NCBI GenBank assembly: GCA_046542845.1
Contig: JBKHAN010000018.1
Coordinates: forward strand, 1 to 55,359
DNA length: 55,359 bases
Direction: 5' to 3'
DNA from: SKKC01 sp046542845
Lineage (GTDB): Bacteria > Spirochaetota > Spirochaetia > DSM-27196 > SKKC01
The notes beneath the pieces were generated by a model. It worked only from the letters and a program-made list of their open reading frames with translations, was not told the origin of the DNA and ran no database searches. The position numbers and the translations under genes are program-made. Below, in pieces: positions 51,981 to 55,359 of this stretch. Each line of letters opens with the position of its first letter. The stretch's first letter is position 1.

Positions 51981-53168
51981 ATGAAACAGACAGGAACTGG
52001 ATCCTTCGAATTTGCGACAGCCGGAACGATCCGATTTGGATACGGCATCTCGGAGAGCGCCGACTCTTTTGCCGTACTGAGAGACACCCGGGTGTTTCTC
52101 GTTACAGGATCCGACCCCGAAAGACACCACGCGGTGGTCGACGCGATCCGGTCACAAACCACCGATCTGACGACAGCACAGATCAGTGGTGAACCTGATA
52201 CGGTAGAGTTGTCTCGCCTGATTTCACTCGCTCGTTCACACAGGGCGGAAGCGGTCGTCAGTATTGGCGGAGGCAGCGTGTTGGATGCCGGCAAAGCGAC
52301 GGCAGCGCTTCTGACGAACAGGGGCGATCTTTTTCAGTATCTGGAGATCATAGGCAAGGGGCAGTCTCCGTCTGTCGAGCCGGCACCGTTTATTGCACTT
52401 CCGACCACGGCGGGTACCGGGTCCGAGGTTACCCGCAACGCGGTGATACACAGCACCGAACACGGCGTCAAGGTAAGTATGCGGTCGCAGGCAATGCTGC
52501 CCACGTTAGCCATCGTTGACCCGGGCCTTTGCCTTTCTCTTCCGGTGAAGGCAACAGTGTTCTCCGGAATGGACGCAGCGACACAGCTCATCGAGGCGTT
52601 CACGAGCCGGAATGCACACACAATGACCGACGCATTCTGCAAAGAGGGCCTCAGACACTACGCACTCGGTTTCGAACCTGCAGTGGAGCACGCACAGTCG
52701 GGGCGAAACGGCGCGAAAGCGACAGATTCAGACCGCGACGCTCGTGCTCACATGTGTCTCGCCTCTCTGTTCAGCGGCCTTGCACTCGCGAACGCGAAAC
52801 TCGGTGCAGTGCACGGTATCGCCGGTCCAGTCGGTGGGATGACCGGATCGCCGCACGGAGCCCTCTGCGCATCCCTGCTGCCGGAGGTTACCCGCGCCAA
52901 CATCCTCCGGGCAGACCATGAGACGGCAACACGATATGAAACAGTGGCCGGTATCCTCTTCGGACCCGGCACCTCCGCGCAGGATCTGGCCGACAGGCTG
53001 TCTGCAGCACGTGAAACCTATCAGATTCCGGGACTGAACAGCTTAGGGCTCACCGGTGAACGATATGTGGAAGCTGCGGAGAAAGCTGTTCGGTCGGGGA
53101 GTATGAAGGGTAACCCTGTAGAATACACGGTAGATGATATCACCGGTATTCTGGAGCGTTCGGCATGA
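51981..53168 (+). CDS. Iron-type (group III) alcohol dehydrogenase
   Basis: 395 residues from ATG 51981 (MKQTGTGSFEF). No clear Shine-Dalgarno is seen; an upstream GTG at 51948 is an alternative. The coenzyme motif is VVSIGGGSVLDAGKA (GGGS 97-100), followed by FIALPTTAGTGSEVT. Metal-site residues are Asp198 in GMDAATQLIEAF, His279 in GAVHGIAG and His292 in SPHGALCA. The usual second ligand His is Gln202, a variant I recall in a known subfamily, and the catalytic-loop His is Gly283-like. Substrate unknown. The stop overlaps the kinase start by four bases (ATGA), so the two proteins are made together. Confidence 0.9.
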   Translation: MKQTGTGSFEFATAGTIRFGYGISESADSFAVLRDTRVFLVTGSDPERHHAVVDAIRSQTTDLTTAQISGEPDTVELSRLISLARSHRAEAVVSIGGGSVLDAGKATAALLTNRGDLFQYLEIIGKGQSPSVEPAPFIALPTTAGTGSEVTRNAVIHSTEHGVKVSMRSQAMLPTLAIVDPGLCLSLPVKATVFSGMDAATQLIEAFTSRNAHTMTDAFCKEGLRHYALGFEPAVEHAQSGRNGAKATDSDRDARAHMCLASLFSGLALANAKLGAVHGIAGPVGGMTGSPHGALCASLLPEVTRANILRADHETATRYETVAGILFGPGTSAQDLADRLSAARETYQIPGLNSLGLTGERYVEAAEKAVRSGSMKGNPVEYTVDDITGILERSA

Positions 53169-54160
53169 GTGGCCCGGTCATCGTTGTTGGCGAGAACAGC
53201 GTGCTGCAGAAAACGTGTACACTCGAGCGCCTGGTGCGGGGCGAGGTGAATCGTATCGACAGCGAGCATGTATCTGCGTCGGGGAAAGGCATGAACGTTT
53301 CTCTTGTCTTATCTGCCCTCGATGTACATGCAGTACTCGTCGGATACGCCGGCGGCGGGAACGGGCGGCGATTTGAAAACGCGTGTCGCGAGACGGGCAT
53401 TGATGCCCGGATTACCGGTATACAACAGGAAACGCGACAATGCATGACGATTATTGAGCCCGACGGAACCACCACCGAGATCGTCGAACCCTCACCGGCG
53501 GTCTCACCGGTGGAATCAGCCTCCCTCCGCAACGCCGTTCTCGAATTGATCCGGGGCGCATCGCTCCTCTGCATTTGCGGGACAGCCGTAGGCCACGAAC
53601 CGGATAATGCATATTACGATATCGTTCGTGAAGCCCGAATGCTGAACGTCCCCGTTATACTGGACGCTCACAAAGAACACGGAACCCGGGCCCTTGGAGC
53701 TGCGCCGGATGTGCTGAAAATCAACGAACAAGAGCTGACTGAGATTCATAGCGCACTACAAGGGTCACCTCGACCCGACGAAACAACCCGACAGGACCGG
53801 GAGCGCATGGCACGAGACCTCATTGCCACCTGCGGCATAAACATAGTCATTGTGACCCGCGGAAAGTTCGGCGCAGAAGCATATGATTCCCATGGATGGG
53901 CAAGCGCTGTCTCATCGATCACGAACATAGTAAACCCGATCGGGTGCGGCGATGCATTCACCGCGGCTCTTGCGCAAAAGATGACTCAGGACAGACCGGC
54001 GGTAGACACCGCTCCTCCGTTGGCGAGTCTTATCAGGCACGGTGTTACCGTTGCGACCGCGCATGGATTAAGCATGATGCCGGGCCACCTCGACACGGCC
54101 AACATATCGCGCGTGGCACGAACCATACTGGTATCCGGTTCAGAGCGAACCATGCATTAA
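53165..54160 (+). CDS. PfkB-family sugar kinase (FruK/LacC-like)
   Basis: 331 residues. The substrate motif SASGKGMNVSLVL (37-49) matches GGKGxNVA of 1-phosphofructokinase and tagatose-6-phosphate kinase. VLKINEQEL replaces the usual KPNxxEL. The anion-hole and base motif is NPIGCGDAFTAAL with Asp263. It phosphorylates a sugar or sugar phosphate with ATP; which one is unknown. It is translationally coupled to the alcohol dehydrogenase. A phosphosugar or sugar alcohol route is suggested. It converges with the glycosyltransferase gene, with only ten bases between stops. Confidence 0.9.
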   Translation: MSGPVIVVGENSVLQKTCTLERLVRGEVNRIDSEHVSASGKGMNVSLVLSALDVHAVLVGYAGGGNGRRFENACRETGIDARITGIQQETRQCMTIIEPDGTTTEIVEPSPAVSPVESASLRNAVLELIRGASLLCICGTAVGHEPDNAYYDIVREARMLNVPVILDAHKEHGTRALGAAPDVLKINEQELTEIHSALQGSPRPDETTRQDRERMARDLIATCGINIVIVTRGKFGAEAYDSHGWASAVSSITNIVNPIGCGDAFTAALAQKMTQDRPAVDTAPPLASLIRHGVTVATAHGLSMMPGHLDTANISRVARTILVSGSERTMH

Positions 54161-54170
54161 CCGTCATTAC

Positions 54171-55328
54171 TCAGCGAGAATATGGACTCAGTCTTCGTCC
54201 CTTCCAGGATACAGGAACTCGAAACAACGTCATTATTGTCACAAGACTGTAGAAGACCATCGAAAACAGGACGTTCGGTACAAGCCATAACCAGTACGAC
54301 AGCCCCGGTGCGTTCAGAATCCCCGCCAGTACACCGAGCATAAGCATGCTGATAAAACTCCCGAGTGCGGGAAGCGCAATGGGCGAATAGAGGGTTGCGA
54401 AGGGAAGCACGAGTACGCTTAGAAACAGATACCCCATGACTATCGCGTAGCTTGCCCGGGTTTTGGCGTCGGGGGCGAAGAATCCCCCGGAGTTCCAGCG
54501 AAGATTCTGCCGGAGAAGCGATTTCGCGTCCGTTTCAGGTGCGGGAATCACGCGTGCTCCGCGACGACGAATAGCCTGTATATCCCAGCGCCCGCTGTCA
54601 CGGATCTGGGCTATTAACTGTGCGTCCTCGGTTACCGAATAGCGTAATCCCTCGAACCCGCCTGCATCTCTCAATGCCTCGCGACGAACGGCCATGTTGT
54701 TCCCGAACCCGCCGGCTGGTGACTTCAACCCGGCCGCGGCGGCCGTGTACTGAAAACGAAACAACTGATCGAAAGCCTGATATCTATCGATCCAGCGTAT
54801 GCTTCGACCGAGCCCCGAAACGCCCGGAATAACCGGGCCAAAAACCAGTCCGACGTGAGCATTCCGGAACGGCCGACTCATGGTTCTGACCCACGCGACC
54901 GGAAGTAAACAGTCGGCATCGGTCATGAGCAGGAGGTCGCCGGTCGCTTCTGCCGCACCGGCAGCGAGTGCGCGCTGCTTCGGATTACCCGCCTTCGGTT
55001 CTTCGGTCAGCGTAACTATACGCACACGTGAGGGGAAGCGCTCGCGAAACGACTCCATGATCTCAGCCGTTCGATCATCAGACCTGTCATTCACCATAAC
55101 CAGCTCAAAGCGGTTCGTGTTCTGCCGCTCGAGACTGTCGAGCAACCGCGGCAGAAGCGATTCCTCGTTGCGAGCGGGGACAATGACGCTTATTCGGCCG
55201 CGTTCGACCTCAGACTCGAATTCGACAAGCCCGGTTTCCCGAAGAAAAGCCGCGACGGCTCCGACAACAATAACAATGTGCACTGCAATAATCGCAAATG
55301 CCAGAACTACGATGACAAGTGTCAGCAT
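54171..55328 (-). CDS. Membrane-anchored family 2 glycosyltransferase
   Basis: 385 residues from ATG 55328, with GAGG five bases upstream. One N-terminal membrane helix (about 5-28) is followed by a GT-A domain: ISVIVPARNEESLLPRLLD, VMVNDRSDDRTAEI, the nucleotide-metal motif MTDADCLLP, SVTEDAQLIAQI with the acceptor-side ED, and QNLRWNSGGF as the QxxRW motif. Three or so C-terminal membrane helices (about 290-370) follow. This layout is that of processive or lipid-linked transferases (ceramide glucosyltransferase or hyaluronan synthase type). Substrate unknown. The gene upstream of it lies outside the window. Confidence 0.9.
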   Translation of the reverse strand: MLTLVIVVLAFAIIAVHIVIVVGAVAAFLRETGLVEFESEVERGRISVIVPARNEESLLPRLLDSLERQNTNRFELVMVNDRSDDRTAEIMESFRERFPSRVRIVTLTEEPKAGNPKQRALAAGAAEATGDLLLMTDADCLLPVAWVRTMSRPFRNAHVGLVFGPVIPGVSGLGRSIRWIDRYQAFDQLFRFQYTAAAAGLKSPAGGFGNNMAVRREALRDAGGFEGLRYSVTEDAQLIAQIRDSGRWDIQAIRRRGARVIPAPETDAKSLLRQNLRWNSGGFFAPDAKTRASYAIVMGYLFLSVLVLPFATLYSPIALPALGSFISMLMLGVLAGILNAPGLSYWLWLVPNVLFSMVFYSLVTIMTLFRVPVSWKGRRLSPYSR

Positions 55329-55359
55329 GGCCACCTCGTTTTTCCAACGGTAACTCGAT

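Overview
The window reads as chromosomal DNA of a free-living spirochaete (Spirochaeta-like; GC in the mid-fifties by eye). The evidence is the spirochaete-specific flagellar order flgB-flgC-fliE-fliF-fliG-fliH-fliI-fliJ-flbB-fliK-flgD-flgE-flbD-motA-motB-fliL-fliM-fliY-fliO-fliP-fliQ-fliR-flhB-flhA-flhF-flhG-orphan-fliA(WhiG type)-fapA. HslVU sits directly in front of flgB, and a shortened division cluster lies upstream of that. No rRNA, tRNA, CRISPR array, insertion sequence or prophage was seen. Nearly every gene is on the minus strand, so transcription runs from high to low coordinates.

Layout from right to left. 55.3-54.2 kb: a membrane-anchored family 2 glycosyltransferase (-). 54.2-50.7 kb: the only plus-strand genes, an aldo/keto reductase followed by an iron-type alcohol dehydrogenase that overlaps a PfkB sugar kinase. 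50.6-40.1 kb: cheW, a DegT-like protein without its catalytic lysine, NAD kinase, recN, three poorly characterised genes (helical protein, beta-rich secreted protein, degenerate M23 peptidase-like protein), a methyltransferase, a DUF4912 protein and a GH57 glucan branching-type enzyme. 40.0-39.9 kb: a clear sigma-70 promoter with MraZ operator repeats and an adjacent 13-bp inverted repeat. 39.9-32.2 kb: mraZ-rsmH-ftsL-murF-ftsW-ftsQ-ftsA-ftsZ. 32.2-26.6 kb: xerD, a TPR lipoprotein, dprA, xerC, hslV, hslU. 26.6 kb to the left edge: flagellar genes ending in a truncated fapA.

From the mraZ start to the left edge every gene points the same way. Many overlap by 1-17 bases and the largest gap is 133 bp, so division, chromosome dimer resolution, proteolysis and flagellar assembly may share transcripts. 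The flagellar part encodes rod (FlgB, FlgC, FliE), MS ring and C ring (FliF, FliG, FliM, FliY), export apparatus (FliH, FliI, FliJ, FliO, FliP, FliQ, FliR, FlhA, FlhB), hook and its control (FlgD, FlgE, FliK), stator and collar (MotA, MotB, FliL, FlbB), and placement and late-gene control (FlhF, FlhG, FliA, FapA).

The most notable observations are these: FlgE has Ser where the Cys that forms the spirochaete lysinoalanine hook cross-link is expected; both phosphatase half-sites of FliY have lost their Asn; the DegT-like protein next to CheW lacks its PLP-lysine; an orphan two-helix acidic protein between flhG and fliA ends in a helix resembling the FlhG activator motif; and stem-loops occupy the two largest gaps of the flagellar run. 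Many starts are GTG or TTG and were chosen from visible Shine-Dalgarno sequences.
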